Below, piece after piece: positions 30,301 through 42,772 of a DNA stretch of 50,704 nucleotides. Source of the stretch: Seminavis robusta (Eukaryota > Bacillariophyta > Bacillariophyceae > Naviculales > Naviculaceae). Below the pieces are notes generated by a model. It worked only from the letters and a program-made list of their open reading frames with translations, did not search any database and was not told the DNA's origin. Each line of letters begins with the position of its first letter. Position 1 is the first letter of the stretch. The translations under genes were made by a program, and so were the position numbers. The stretch covers positions 1 through 50,704 of the forward strand of contig CAICTM010000737.1 in assembly GCA_903772945.1 (NCBI GenBank), written 5' to 3'.

Positions 30301-30837
30301 CGGGACTCCGTGGTAACTTTCTTGCCTTTCTTCACCTACCTTTGCGTCATGGGGAACGGAAAGGTTCGAATTTTCAATAATAATGACTCCTTGGATGACC
30401 AATCTATGCAGCATTGGTCGAATGTTTCTTGTGAAGGTGTCTTTTCTAAGCAGTAAATAATGTTCAAAACACCGAAGAACTATAATCATAGACTTAAGCA
30501 TGCTGAACGAAAAGAAGAAACTGACTGGTGTGAACATTGAGCCCAAGACTTATGGCTCACAGATGCGTTCTCGGCCTTTCGCTCCAAATAAGCGCTTCCG
30601 ACCGGAAGTTAGCAGAGTTCCCAGGTGAGAGGAAGGAATCGCGTTCAAGTTTCCAGCTTTTGACCATCGATGCATGCCGATTGCCGATCCATCCACCATC
30701 CATCCATCCCAGCACCGCAGCATGCAGAGGCAAGGATACATCCTCACAATCAAAGAAAACCCTGTTAGGTTTTTTCTCAAAGCTTTCCTTTGCAAATTTA
30801 CAACTTTTGCCCTCCTTACCCAACCTTCACTCTTACA
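27385..30837. other. Long gene-poor stretch
   Basis: No gene is supported. A 25-bp unit beginning CGAATCCAATCGCGCC is repeated twice in tandem at 28524-28573. Short frames at 29361-29613 and 29630-30064 lack motifs and overlap each other. A C/T-rich leader (about 30790-30837) precedes gene A. Confidence 0.4.
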
Positions 30838-33800
30838 ATGACGGACAAAGACAACATGGAATTCGAAGACGAAGAATCCTCCGTGGTTTCGGAAGCCATG
30901 ACGGATACTGAAAACACGGTGCGTTCGGAAGATGAGAGAGATGAGAAGAAGGAAGTCTACAAGATGTCTGCCAAGGACACGAGGCGTGTCCAGCTGTGGC
31001 GCTTTGTCGTGACCGTGGCTTTGTTGGTCACAGCTCTCGTTGTGACCTTGACCACCTACCGTTTCCTCAAGGATGAAGAGACAAGCAACTTTGAAGTTGC
31101 CTTTGAGCAATTCAGTCGTACGCTTGCTGAAGCCGCCCTTGAAGAGCAAGAGAATATCCGCGACTCCATGAAGAGTGTGGCAGCTGCCATTTCTAGTCAA
31201 GCTGTGACCGCCAATGCCTCTGACAGTTGGCCGAATGTCAGGATCAAGATGTTTGGCCTTTACGCTCAAAGTAAGTTGACGAAGCTCGACCTTGCCGCCA
31301 TGTCAATCCGGCGTACCTGGCTACTTACTTGTCTAACCACGCTGCGTGCTGTTTTTCTCCCTATCCACACTCGCTTGCCCTTGGCCTCAGATGCTATGCA
31401 GCAGTGCAAGGTGGAGTTCATGGCGTTTAACCCACGAGTGAGCCCACAACAGTATGCTCCCTACATTGAGTTCATCAACAATAACTTCAAGGAGATGATT
31501 GATGAGGGTCACATGTTTCATTATGGCGATCTGACCCACATCTCACAGGATCCAAGGTTCAGTCGTCCCACTCCATTCATCAGTGCCGTTGGACCCGAAG
31601 GCTTTGGCCCGGACGAGCCTCGTGATGTCTACTGGCCCAGTCAAATGTACTCGCCCCCTGCTGGTTCTTATGTACTGAACCATAATGTTGGGTCATTGGA
31701 CAGAGTTGCAACTGCCCTTGTGGCCTTGGAACACTTGCAGTATGACACTGTATTTACTGGTGCCAATGGAGAAGACACTACCACTGACCGCATCTTGGGG
31801 AAAGAGGTTCATGCCACCTACCACAGTCAGCTCAACGGCACCAAGTCGTCCCCGCATGGATATGCCCTCCAGCCCGTCCACCAAGATCCACTTGATCAAA
31901 ACTCCAATATTGTTGGCATTGTCACTTCTGCCTTCGCATTCGATGCTGCTCTGCGCAACCTGATTCCAGATGGAGTTCAAGGCATTATCTGTGTCATTAC
32001 CAGCACCGAGAACGCAAACTTCACCTATGAAGTGGATGGCCAAAATGCGTACTTTCTCGGCATAGAAGACCTTCATGAAAGCAAGTATGATGACTATGGA
32101 GTTCAAGTGGATTTGGCTCTACACACCAACCCTGAGTTCCCCACCACACCAGGCCATGCCCAATACCAAATGCACATCTATCCAAGTGACCGCTTCCGAG
32201 CTACTTATGACTCGAATACACCTGAGATCTTTGCCATTGCCGTTGCTGTGACATTTGTCCTCGTGGCCATTGTCTTTCTTGTCTATGATCTCTTTGTCTT
32301 CAAGAGGAATGAGAATTTGGTGGCAAAGGCGGCACAGAGCAATGCCATTGTGACATCTCTCTTTCCGGAGCACATGCGGGAACGTCTCATGCACGAAAAG
32401 GAGGAGGACCAGCTCACCAAGGACAAGGCAGGAAGGAGAAAGACTCTCAGTGGTTCCTTGACTGATGGAACCTTTGATGAGAAAACTTCTCGAGTTCACA
32501 AGCCGTTGGCAGATTTGTATCTTGATACTACTGTACTCTTTGCCGACATCACCGGCTTCACTGCGTGGTCTTCTGTGAGGGAGCCATCACAGGTTTTTGG
32601 TAAGAATCTGGCTGTTAGCTGTCACTTGGTTTTTGCCGTTTTTGCAGATTGGAAGCTTACTTGATTGCTGTAACCGAAACAGTTCTCTTGGAGACTCTCT
32701 TTCAGTCTTTTGATGGTGTTGCCAAAAAGCGCCGAGTCTTCAAAGTGGAGACTGGTGAGGTTTCGCAAATCGTCTAGCTCGACCATGCGATGGTAGTATT
32801 GCTCACAAAGGTTCCTCTCTGTTCAGTTGGCGACTGCTATGTAGCTGTGTCTGGGCTGCCAGGTAAATCACCAAAGATTGAATTATCCTATTCCCTCATG
32901 ATTGCCAACTCACCATTCCTTACTTTTCTTTTTAACAGAGCCAAAAAAGGATCACCCAATTGCGATGTGCAGGTTTGCTCGTGACATCATTGCTAAGATG
33001 CGAAGCTTGACCAAAGCCTTGGAGGTGACCCTGGGTAGGCAAAAGAAATAGTGAACAAATCTTGCACTTTTAAAGAATCATTCTAACCAGATGTCATCCC
33101 TTATCTTCTTTCCAGGGCCGGATACCGGCGACCTTGATCTTCGAGTGGGAATTCACTCTGGGCCTGTCACTGCAGGAATCCTGAGGGGAGACCGAAGCAG
33201 GTTCCAACTGTAAGTCCAGATCTATCCTGTTGTGGTGGAGTCTGACTTTCCTTTGGATTCTACCGCTCACCACGATATTCTATTCACTTTATATCCAGGT
33301 TTGGTGACACCATGAACGTCTGCCAGCGAGTTGAGTCCTCGGGCAAAGCCGGTCGCATCCATGCTTCAAAAGAAACAGCGGAGCTTCTCAAGTCCATGGG
33401 AAAGGAATCATGGCTAGACAAGAGGACACATGCAGTGAATGCAAAGGGTCTTGGTGAAATGGTCACATACTGGATCAGTGTTGCTGGCGAACGAGCTGGA
33501 AGTGTTACTTCCCGTGGAAGTTTTGACGACCTCCACTTTGGAACTACAAGGAACAATCACACAGATGGGGTGAAACCAATCAAGGAGTTGGATGCACGGT
33601 AAGTTGTGCTCCCTACTGCACTTCTTTGATCTGTTCGATATCTTACCCATCCTTATTATGTTATGTTGCAGAATGAACCGCCTGATCAGCTGGAATTGTG
33701 AAATGCTGCTTGAGATTATGCAGCAGGTTGTTGCCAGACGCTCCGCCAAGCAAGCCAAGAAGAGATCCCTATCGAACAGAGTAATTCTGCCAGAGAAGGA

Positions 33801-35527
33801 AAACACCAACCCAATCAGTCAAGTTAAAGAGATCATCCACCTGCCAGGTTTTGATGCAGCGGCAGCAGAAAAGCAGCAGAATCCAGCTGATGTTGAGATT
33901 CCTTCCCAGGTTGTCAAGGAGCTCCACCTCTTGGTTAGCGAAATAGCCAGGTTGTACAATGACAACCCCTTCCACAGTAAGTGTGACGACTCACTCGACT
34001 CTACTGGTCACAGCTTTCTTGAATCTTTCTGGCTAAGCTTGATTATCCTTGTCTCTTGATTCCGTAAGACTTTGATCATGCATCCCATGTTGTGATGAGT
34101 GTGATCAAACTGACGAGTCGAATTGTGGCTACCAGTGACAATGATCAAGTTGAGAGTGCTGCCAAACTCCATGAGTAAGTCCCAGTCACTTGGTCTTGTC
34201 TCCCTTATTCGAAGGGGCTTCCTCTTACCAATGTCCTTTCTAAAACACAACCTTGTAGCCACACATACGGCATTACCAGTGATCCGCTGACCCAGTTTGC
34301 TTGTGCCTTCTCTGCCTTGATTCATGATGCTGGTAAGAAAATGAGACCTTTAGAGTTGGATTCTACAGGATTGCGGCTAACTATTCAACTTCTGATTCAT
34401 CCATTTGAACAGATCATGTTGGAGTGAGCAATGCTCAACTGGTCAAGGAAGGCACTGACCTGGCAGTGAGATATGAGGGGCGGAGTGTGGCCGAACAGAA
34501 CTCGCTGGATTTGAGTTGGGAGTTGTTGATGGAGCGTCGTTTTGAGACATTCCGGTCCTTCCTCTTCAGTGACTCAGCCGAACTCACTCGCTTCAGGCAA
34601 CTGGTGGTGAATGTAAGTGGTAGCCATGATGGAATTGTGGCACCGGCAATCTCTTCTCTCTAACCCAAGCTTTCATTTTCCCTGCAGTCGGTGATGAGCA
34701 CTGACATTGTCGACAAAGACATGAAAACTCTCCGCAATGGCAGATGGGACAAGGCCTTCAAGAAAGGAGACAACGTCGACTTTGAGGATGAGAGCAAGAC
34801 TGATGAAGTCAACAGGAAGGCAACGATAGTGGTAAGTACCAACTAGGAATCCCTCCCTGGTGCAACCAACCCTTCAGCCGCTAATGCCCCTCTCTTTTGG
34901 CTTGTTCTTCCAACCATAGATTGAACACATCATCCAAGCATCTGACATCAGGTAGGCATGGTTGGGCCACTTTCTTCTTGGGACTGTCATTGCATTATAT
35001 AACTCATGCCCCTTGTTCCCATGTTCTTGCTCCCACTACAGCCACACTATGCAGCACTGGCATGTGTACAGGGTAAGTGGAATGATGTGATGCAAAGTTT
35101 TGTCCTTGTGTGGTTCATGCTACTGGTTGAAGGAGTGCACTAACTGTAGACATTTTGCCTGTCTTCCTGCAATTATCAGAAATGGAACCAGAATCTGTTT
35201 GAGGAGCTCTATGTGGCTTACTTGAATGGCCGAATGGACAAGGACCCTGCGACTTTCTGGTACAAAGGAGAGTTTGGATTCTTTGACTTTTATATTATCC
35301 CCTTGACAAAGAAGCTCAAGGAGTGTGGTGTTTTTGGTGTGTCCTCGGGAGAGTTCCTCAACTATGCCACCAAGAATAGAGAGATGTGGGAACTTCATGG
35401 TGAAGAGGCTGTGGCAGAGATGATTGCTGAAGCCAAGGAGAAGTATGGAGTTAAGAATGAGGATGCTGCCAAGGAAGCACCAGAACAAGCTGTTCCACGC
35501 CCTCCTCCTGTTGAGATTGATGTCTAG
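30838..35527 (+). CDS. Gene A: receptor cyclase fused to class I phosphodiesterase (intact)
   Basis: Fifteen exons, 1159 aa: 30838-31270, 31391-32599, 32683-32754, 32827-32862, 32939-33034, 33116-33209, 33299-33598, 33672-33976, 34069-34174, 34259-34332, 34413-34612, 34688-34831, 34920-34951, 35042-35072, 35180-35527. All introns are GT-AG and all phases agree. The N-terminus is acidic and cytosolic; TM1 is about 54-75; the CHASE-like sensor spans 80-420; TM2 is about 424-446. LFPEHMRERL leads to the cyclase (about 520-720): metal D530 and D574, N653/R657 in MNVCQRVE, base selectors E570 and Q646. The phosphodiesterase (about 800-1130) has HNFDHASH (metal H848, H852), HDADH (H906, D907) and SDIS (D1032). 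E1075 in KGEFGFFDF replaces the invariant Gln. The product should make and hydrolyse a cyclic nucleotide at the membrane. Diatom proteins of this type have been linked to pheromone response in Seminavis. Confidence 0.92.
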
Positions 35528-37982
35528 AAATGATATGATGTCTTTCTGGGTACACCTCCCTCCGCTTCTCCTCTGATCGCTTCCTTGGCCCTCCATCTTT
35601 TTCGAGTCTCCCCCCGTCCTTCCATCATTTCCAGGCTCTGTGAAACTGCTCCACCAATAAGTTGCTCAAGGCAGCAATATATATACATTTAGTAGATTTT
35701 TTTGGCTCCCAAACATGGTCTTTCGTCAAATGGTTGCGACCAAAGGTATAGTATCGTCTGCTGAGAGCATTCGATTCAGATTGACGACGAGCGAAGTACC
35801 CGGGGCTGTCGCGTTGTTCTGGACGAGGGAAGCAGTGCTGCTCTCATGACCAGAGGAAGACGGCCGGCTGTCGGACCTAGTAGTGCCGGTACGTTATGAT
35901 CTAGAGTCAGTTCATTGTCTGTCGTGAACGCCAGGGAAGTCTATAGGTAGCTACGGACGTGATCGCCATCAAGAAAGTGGAGCTGTGAATGATTTACAAT
36001 CGGGCCGCAGTCATTTTGTTCCAGCGGCAAGAGAGTGTCGACGCTGATACCATGACCGGGAGTGCCGTTTGAGGGAGACACACAATGTCTTCGCGGCAGA
36101 GCCAATAGACGGATGCGATCTTCGTATCGCTTTGTCGTGTCCTCCATTTTTTGGAGCGTCATTGCACAACCCATCCTTGTTACGAGCAGTCTCATGGCTG
36201 CAGGGATCTACCAAGTCGTACGTTTTTAGAAAAAGTGACTGAACCAAGAAGTAATCTACGAAGTCGCTCGTACTAAGAGGAGCCTGGAGCCTCCACTACT
36301 CTTGTGGTGGTGTCGTTCTGGCGATCCGCATTCTGCATTAACAATCTTCCAACGTGGAAGAGAGCAATGATCGATGTAAACCACAGATAGCCACTAGCTA
36401 GAGCTACAGAAGTGAACAATTATTGAGAATGATCGAGTCGGTCCCCAGAGTGATCTCCGAAGAGGAACTTCTTTTGTCAACGAAATCGAAGCTTTGCACT
36501 GTAATGGAAACGAACCTCGATGGAAAGGAATCGAATCGAATCCGTTTGCAGTGCGTTGTCATTCATCTTCTAACGAGATCCACCACCACGTGAACGCTCT
36601 GATTCATACCGGTAGACTGCCTCCAACGAGTACTGCTTTCTCAGATTCGATTCGATTCGATTCGATTCGGGAATCTGCCAAACGTGACTTCAGCTGGGGT
36701 TCACAAGACTTGTCATCCGATGGATATCACCGAGTGCCTAGAAGGTTTTCATTTGAGACGTCCCTCCTATCCTGACGTCCCTCCTATCCTGACGTCCCTC
36801 CTATCCTGTCTAGTGTCTGCGGCTTCAAGTCACCCTTCACGCGATTCGATTCAATTAACAGGCTTGACTTTCCATGAGCTCCAAGAGTACAATTCCCGAC
36901 GCATGCAACGATGCAGTGCGTCGTCTCGACGAGGAACCTGCCGGCACTATATCGTACCCATCGTCGAACGAAGCCGTGTTCAATGCATTCCTGTGATCGA
37001 ATGTCGTTCCTGAAAATTTCGCAATCTCTTGGGTTTATGCGTTCGCCAGGCTCACACCGCGGGAAAGCAACCTTTCGTATCACCCATGCAAAAGGAACTG
37101 TGTTCGCTGGCAACGCATTCAAACGGATTTGGCGTGCTTAAAATTTTTGACGTCTCGGTTTGCCACCCGGATGATCCGAGGGCAAGCGATGATCCGGAAA
37201 AACGGTTGCCAAGCGCCAAGTAGGAGCCCTGCTACCGGTATGACATGGTATATATCGATACCAAATAGTGCCACAACCAGGAACGAAATCTCCAGCCAGA
37301 AACCGTGATGCGCACCGATACGGTACCGGTGCCATAGGCTACCGGTAGCACTATGGCTTCCATGACTCCGCGCATGCTTGCTTGACAAGAAGGGCTACAC
37401 TGTGGCTATAGTATGATTGCTTGGATGTAACGCTCGTTGTACGTATGCTGACAGCGGGCCCCAAGCTTTAAAGAGAAGAAGAGAAGGCCAAGCTCTGTCT
37501 GTGATCAGGGGCCAGGAACGCTGTTTGCTTTCTTTGGCGAGGGAAAAGACGACGACGACCCACGACGACAGGACGGCCAGGTATACCCGTAGCGCCGCGC
37601 CTTCCGTCCGCTTTTTGTTTCGATTCAGCTCCTGCCACCTTCATTCATTAGCTATTCTAGCTAGCCAGAGGCTCTTGATTTCACGTTGTATCTCGCACGT
37701 CCAGATTTCAACAACCGAGGCTGATGCATCACAACACCATGGACTTCAACGGTTAGATAGAAGGGTACCGATACGGCAGCAACAGAAATGAAACTCAAAA
37801 AGCTAATGTCAATTTATTCGAATGCTATGGATCCCGATAGCGCGAGTCGTCCGTAGTACGGGGAATGAAGAGGTCGGAGGAATCGAGAGGGACGAGGAGC
37901 AATAAACAGCAATGCCACAAAATATTGCCAAATATGAATGAGTGGAGGGGTGGAGGTAAAACAGAGAGCAACTTCACAGCTT
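35528..37982. repeat. Gap between convergent genes A and B with short tandem repeats
   Basis: No gene is seen. The first about 120 bases after A (to about 35645) resemble the 3' flank of gene C (45120-45238), but B lacks this sequence. (GATTC)5 lies at 36644-36668. A 17-bp unit beginning GACGTCCCTCC is repeated three times at 36757-36807. Short palindromes TACCGGTA and GGTACCGG cluster at 37230-37350. Confidence 0.5.
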
Positions 37983-40900
37983 CTAGACATCAATCTCAAC
38001 AGGAGGAGGGCGCGGAAGAGCTTGTTCTGGTGCTTCCTTGGCAGCATCCTCATTCTTAACTCCATACTTCTCCCTGGCTTCAGCAATCATCTCTGCCACA
38101 GCCTCTTCACCATGAAGTTCCCACATCTCTCTATTCTTGGTGGCATAGTTGAGGAACTCTCCAGAGGACACACCAAAAACACCACACTCCTTGAGCTTCT
38201 TTGTCAAGGGGATAATATAAAAGTCAAAGAATCCAAACTCTCCTTTGTACCAGAAAGTCGCAGGGTCCTTGTCCATTCGGCCATTCAAGTAAGCCACATA
38301 GAGCTCCTCAAACAGATTCTGGTTCCATTTCTGATGATTGCAGCAAGACAAGACAGGAAACAGTTTCACAGTTAGTGCACTTCTTCAACCAGTAGCAAGA
38401 ACCACACAAGGACAACACTGTGCATCACACCATCCCACTTACCCTGTACACATGCCAGTGCTGCATAGTGTGGCTGTAGTTGGATTGATGGAGGAAACAG
38501 GGAATGAGCGATACACTAGCATGTCAGTCTCAAGAAGAAAGTGGCCCAACCATGCCTACCTGATGTCAGATGCTTGATGATGTGTTCAATCTATGGTTGG
38601 AAGAACAAGCCAAAAGAGAGGGGCATTAGCGGCTGAAGGGTTGGTTGCACCAGGGAGGGATTCCTAGTTAGGTACTTACCACTATCGTTGCCTTCCTGTT
38701 GACTTCATCAGTCTTGCTCTCATCCTCAAAGTCGACGTTGTCTCCTTTCTTGAAGGCCTTGTCCCATCTGCCATTGCGAAGTTTTCATGTCTTTGTCAAC
38801 AATATCAGTGCTCATCACCGACTGCAGGAGAAACAACAGCTTGGGTTAGAGAGAAGAGCTTGCTGGTGCCACAAATTCCAGCATGGCTACCACTCACATT
38901 GACCACCAGTTGCCTGAAGCGAGTGAGTTCAGCTGAGTCACTGAAGACAAAGGATCGGAATGTCTCAAAACGAGGCTCCATCAACAAATCCCAACTCAAA
39001 TCCAGCGAGTTCTGTTCGGCCACACTTCGCTCCCTATATTTCACTGCCAGGTCAGTGCCTTCCTTGACCAGTTGAGCATTGCTCACTCCCACATGATCTG
39101 TCCAATGGGTGAAAGCAGAAGTTGAGTTGTTAGAAGCAATCCGGTAGTCCTCAACTTCAAAGTTTCTCCATCTCTTACCAGCATCATGAATCAAGGCAGA
39201 GAATGCACATGCAAACTGGGTCAGCGGATCACTGGTAATGCCGTATGTGTGGCTGAACAAACAGGATGTGGTTTGAAGAAGTAAAGAAAAGGAAAAGGTA
39301 AGAGGAAGCTCCTTTGAATAAGGGAGACAAGACCAAGCGACTGGGACTTACTCATGGAGTTTGGCAGCACTCTCTGCTTGGTCATTGTCACTGGGAGCCA
39401 TAATTCGCCTCATGAGCTTGATCACACTCATGACAACATGGGAAGCATGATCAAAATCTTAAGGAATCAAGAGACAAGGATAATCAAGCTTAGCCAGACC
39501 GATTCATTACAGCTGCATGGGCGAAGTGACTCATCAAACTTACTGTGGAAGGGATTGTCATTGTACAACCTGGCTATTTCACTAACCAAGAGATGAAGCT
39601 CCTGGACAACCTGGGAAGGAATCTCAACATCAGCTGGATTTTGCTGCCTTTCTGCTGCCTCTGCATCAAAATCTGGCAGCTGGATAATTTCTTTAACTTG
39701 ATCGATTGGGTTGGTGTTTTCTTTCTCTGGCAGAACTACTTTGTTTTGTTGGGACCTCTGCATCGCTTGCTTGGCAGTTCGTCTGGCAACAACCTGCTGC
39801 ATAATCTCAAGAAGCATCTCACTATTCCAGTTGATGAGGCGGTTCATTCTGGATGACGAGAGAATTGTGAGTTAGTTGTCAAAAGGGGTTCATAGGATCA
39901 TTCAAGTACCGTGGGGAGCACAACTCACCGTGCATCCAACTCCTTGATTGGTTTCACCCCATCTGTGTGATTGTTCCTTGTAGTTCCAAAGTGGAGGTCG
40001 TCAAAACTTCCACGGGAAGTAACACTTCCAGCTCGTTCACCAGCAACACTGATCCAGTATGTGACCATTTCACCAAGACCCTTTGCATTCACTGCATGTG
40101 TCCTCTTGTCTAGCCATGATTCCTTTCCCATGGACTTGAGAAGCTCTGCTGTTTCTTTTGAAGCATGGATGCGACCGGCTTTGCCCGAGGACTCAACTCG
40201 CTGACAGACGTTCATGGTGTCACCAAACCTGGATATAAAGCGAATAGAATATCGTGGTGAGCGGTAGAATCCAAAGGAAAGTCAGACTACTCTACAACAG
40301 GATAGAAGTGGACTTACAGTTGGAACCTGCTTCGGTCTCCTCTCAGGATTCCTGCAGTGACTGGCCCAGAGTGAACTCCCACTCGAAGATCAAGGTCACC
40401 GGTATCTGGCCCTGGAAAAGAAGATGAGGATGACAGCTGGTTAGAAGGATTCTTTCAGAGACCCAGATTCATTCACTCTTTCTTTTGCCTACCCAGGGTC
40501 ACCTCCAAGGCTTTGGTTAAAGTTCGCATCTTAGCAAGGATGTCACGAGCAAACCTGCACATTGCTACAGGGTGATCCTTTCTTGGTTCTAAGGGACAAC
40601 AGAAGGCAAAGTACATGGGTAAGAAGCCTCATCCGACGATCAAAGGACAGACAGAAACAAACCATCCAGCCTTACTTGGCAGCCCGGACACAGCTACATA
40701 ACAGTCACCAACTGAGGCAAAACAAAGATTTGTGAGCAATACTACCATCGCATGGTCGAGCGACTAGAAGCCCCTTGGAGAACTCACCGGTCTCCACCTT
40801 GAAAACTCGACGTTTTTTGGCAACAACATCAAAAGCATGAAAGATTGTCTCCAAAAGCACTGGACGGAGATTAGACGAAGCAGATCAGTGTAAGAAGCAT

Positions 40901-42772
40901 GGGTGCAGTACCAGCTAGAACGGCAATAAACTGGGTGCTTACTAAAAACCTGTGATGGCTCCCTCACAGAAGACCAGGCAGTGAAGCCAGTAATGTCGGC
41001 AAAGAGCACTGTGTAGTGTGTTGCAGAGTGTGAGTGCGAAGCAATAAATCGACTCGGTGGAGTGACTACTCCAATGTTGCCCAACTTACCAGTCGTCTCA
41101 AGATAGAGATCTGCTAGTGGCTTTTGAACACGAGAAGATTCCTCCGCAAACGTTCCGTCTGACAAAGATTTACTGAGAGTATTCCTCCTTCCTGACTTAT
41201 CCTTGGTGAGCTGGTCTTCTTCCTTTTCGTGCATGAGGCGTTCCCTCATGTGTTCAGGGAAGAGAGATGTCACAATGGCATTGCTCTGTGCCGCCTTGGC
41301 CACCAAATTTTCATTCCTCTTGAACACAACGAGATCATAGACAAAGAAGACAATGGCCACAATGACAAAGGTCACAGCAATGGTAATGGCAAATGTCTCT
41401 GGAGTATTTGAGTCATAGGTAGCACGGAAGCGGTCAGTGGGATAGATGTGCATTTGGTACTGAGAATGGCCTGGTATAGTAGTGTACTCTGGATTGGTAT
41501 GGAGAGCCAAATCTACTTGAATACCATAGTCATCATACTTGGTTTCATGGAGATCATCCAGGCCCAGATAGTATGCATTTTGGCCATCCACTTCATAGGT
41601 GAAGTTTACAGCAGCGATGCTGGTAACGACACAAGTGATTCCATGGACACCATCCGGAAGGAGGTTTCGCAGAGCAGCATCAAATGCCATGGCAGCAGTG
41701 ACCATCCCCACGATATTGGAGTTCTGATCAAGTGGATCTTGATGAACTGGCTGGAGGGCATATCCATGCGGGGTCTTGGAGGTACCATTGATCTGACTGT
41801 GGTATGTTGCATGGACATCAGCTCCCAAGATGCGGTCAGGCGTTGTATCCCCTCCTGAAGATCCAGTAAACACAGTCTCGTACTGCAGGTACTCCATGGC
41901 TTCAATGGAAGGGGCAACATTTTTCAATGACCCGATATTATGATTCATGACATAAGATCTGGAAGGGGGCGAGTAGATCTGACTTGGCCAGTAGACATCA
42001 CGAGGCTCGTCCGGGCCAAAGCCTTGGGGTCCAACGGCACTGATGAATGGAGTGGGACGACTGAATCTTGGATCCTTGGAAATGCGACTGAGATCACCAT
42101 ACTGGAACATGTGACCCTCATCAACAATCTCTTTATAGGTTGCATTCACGAAATCAAGGTAGGAACCATACTGTTCGGCACTAACACGGGGGGACCAAGA
42201 CGTGTACTCCACCTTGGCGTGATCCATGGCATCTGGGGATAAACGTTCGAGAGCATGGACAAACAGTGAGAAGACACGAAGCAGTGTGAACGGATAACAC
42301 GAAGGTAGGTGAGTTCCATCTACTTACTCTGAGCATGAAGGCCGAACATGCTGACCTTGACATTCGGCCAGTTGTCAGAAACATTGGATGCCACTGCTTG
42401 ACTCGAAATGGTAGTCGCCAAAGTTCTGAGGGCATCACGAATGTTCTTTTGCTCCTCCAGGGCAGCTTCAGCCAGTGTACGACTGAACTGTTCAAAGGCA
42501 ACTTCAAAGTTGCTTGTCTCCTCAGCCTTGAGGAAACGGTAGGTGGTCAAGGTCACAACGAGGGCTGTGATCAAGAGGACCACCATCACAGCAAAGCGCC
42601 AGAGTCGAACGCGCCTCGTGTCCTTGGCAGACATCTTGTAGACCTCCTTCCTTTCATCTCTCTCTTCCTCGGAACGCATGGTCCCTTCAGTCTCTGTGAA
42701 GGTTTCAGAACCGAGAGAGTAGTCATCTTCATCGTCAAAGAGCTCGTCCATTTTCTGCTTGTTGTTATTCAT
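37983..42772 (-). CDS. Gene B: receptor cyclase fused to phosphodiesterase, PDE part frameshifted
   Basis: Same architecture as gene A, with exons at 42772-42328, 42232-41090, 41008-40943, 40859-40788, 40711-40676, 40588-40493, 40411-40318, 40228-39929, 39848-39544, 39457-39352, 39252-39179, 39097-38898, 38821-38680, 38590-38560, 38473-38443 and 38330-37983. The cyclase has an extra intron (41089-41009) absent from A and C. The exon matching A exon 12 is 142 nt instead of 144: a 2-nt deletion near 38778 turns ACTCTCCGC into ACTTCGC. The next exon is 31 nt instead of 32: ATCATCCAAGC became ATCATCAAGC. The first deletion brings TGA at 38728-38726, giving a predicted 1010-aa protein with sensor, cyclase and HD motifs intact but without the metal Asp and the purine pocket of the phosphodiesterase. 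The second deletion restores frame too late. An active cyclase lacking its own off-switch, or an early pseudogene, are both possible. Confidence 0.88.
41009..41089 (-). other. Copy-specific intron in the cyclase core of gene B
   Basis: Donor GTAAGTTGGG follows GAG-ACG-ACT-G and acceptor CACTACACAG precedes TGCTC, restoring TTVLFADI exactly as in A and C, which have no intron here. Its 81 nt are divisible by three and contain no in-frame stop, so retention would add 27 residues immediately before the first metal Asp strand. Confidence 0.85.
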
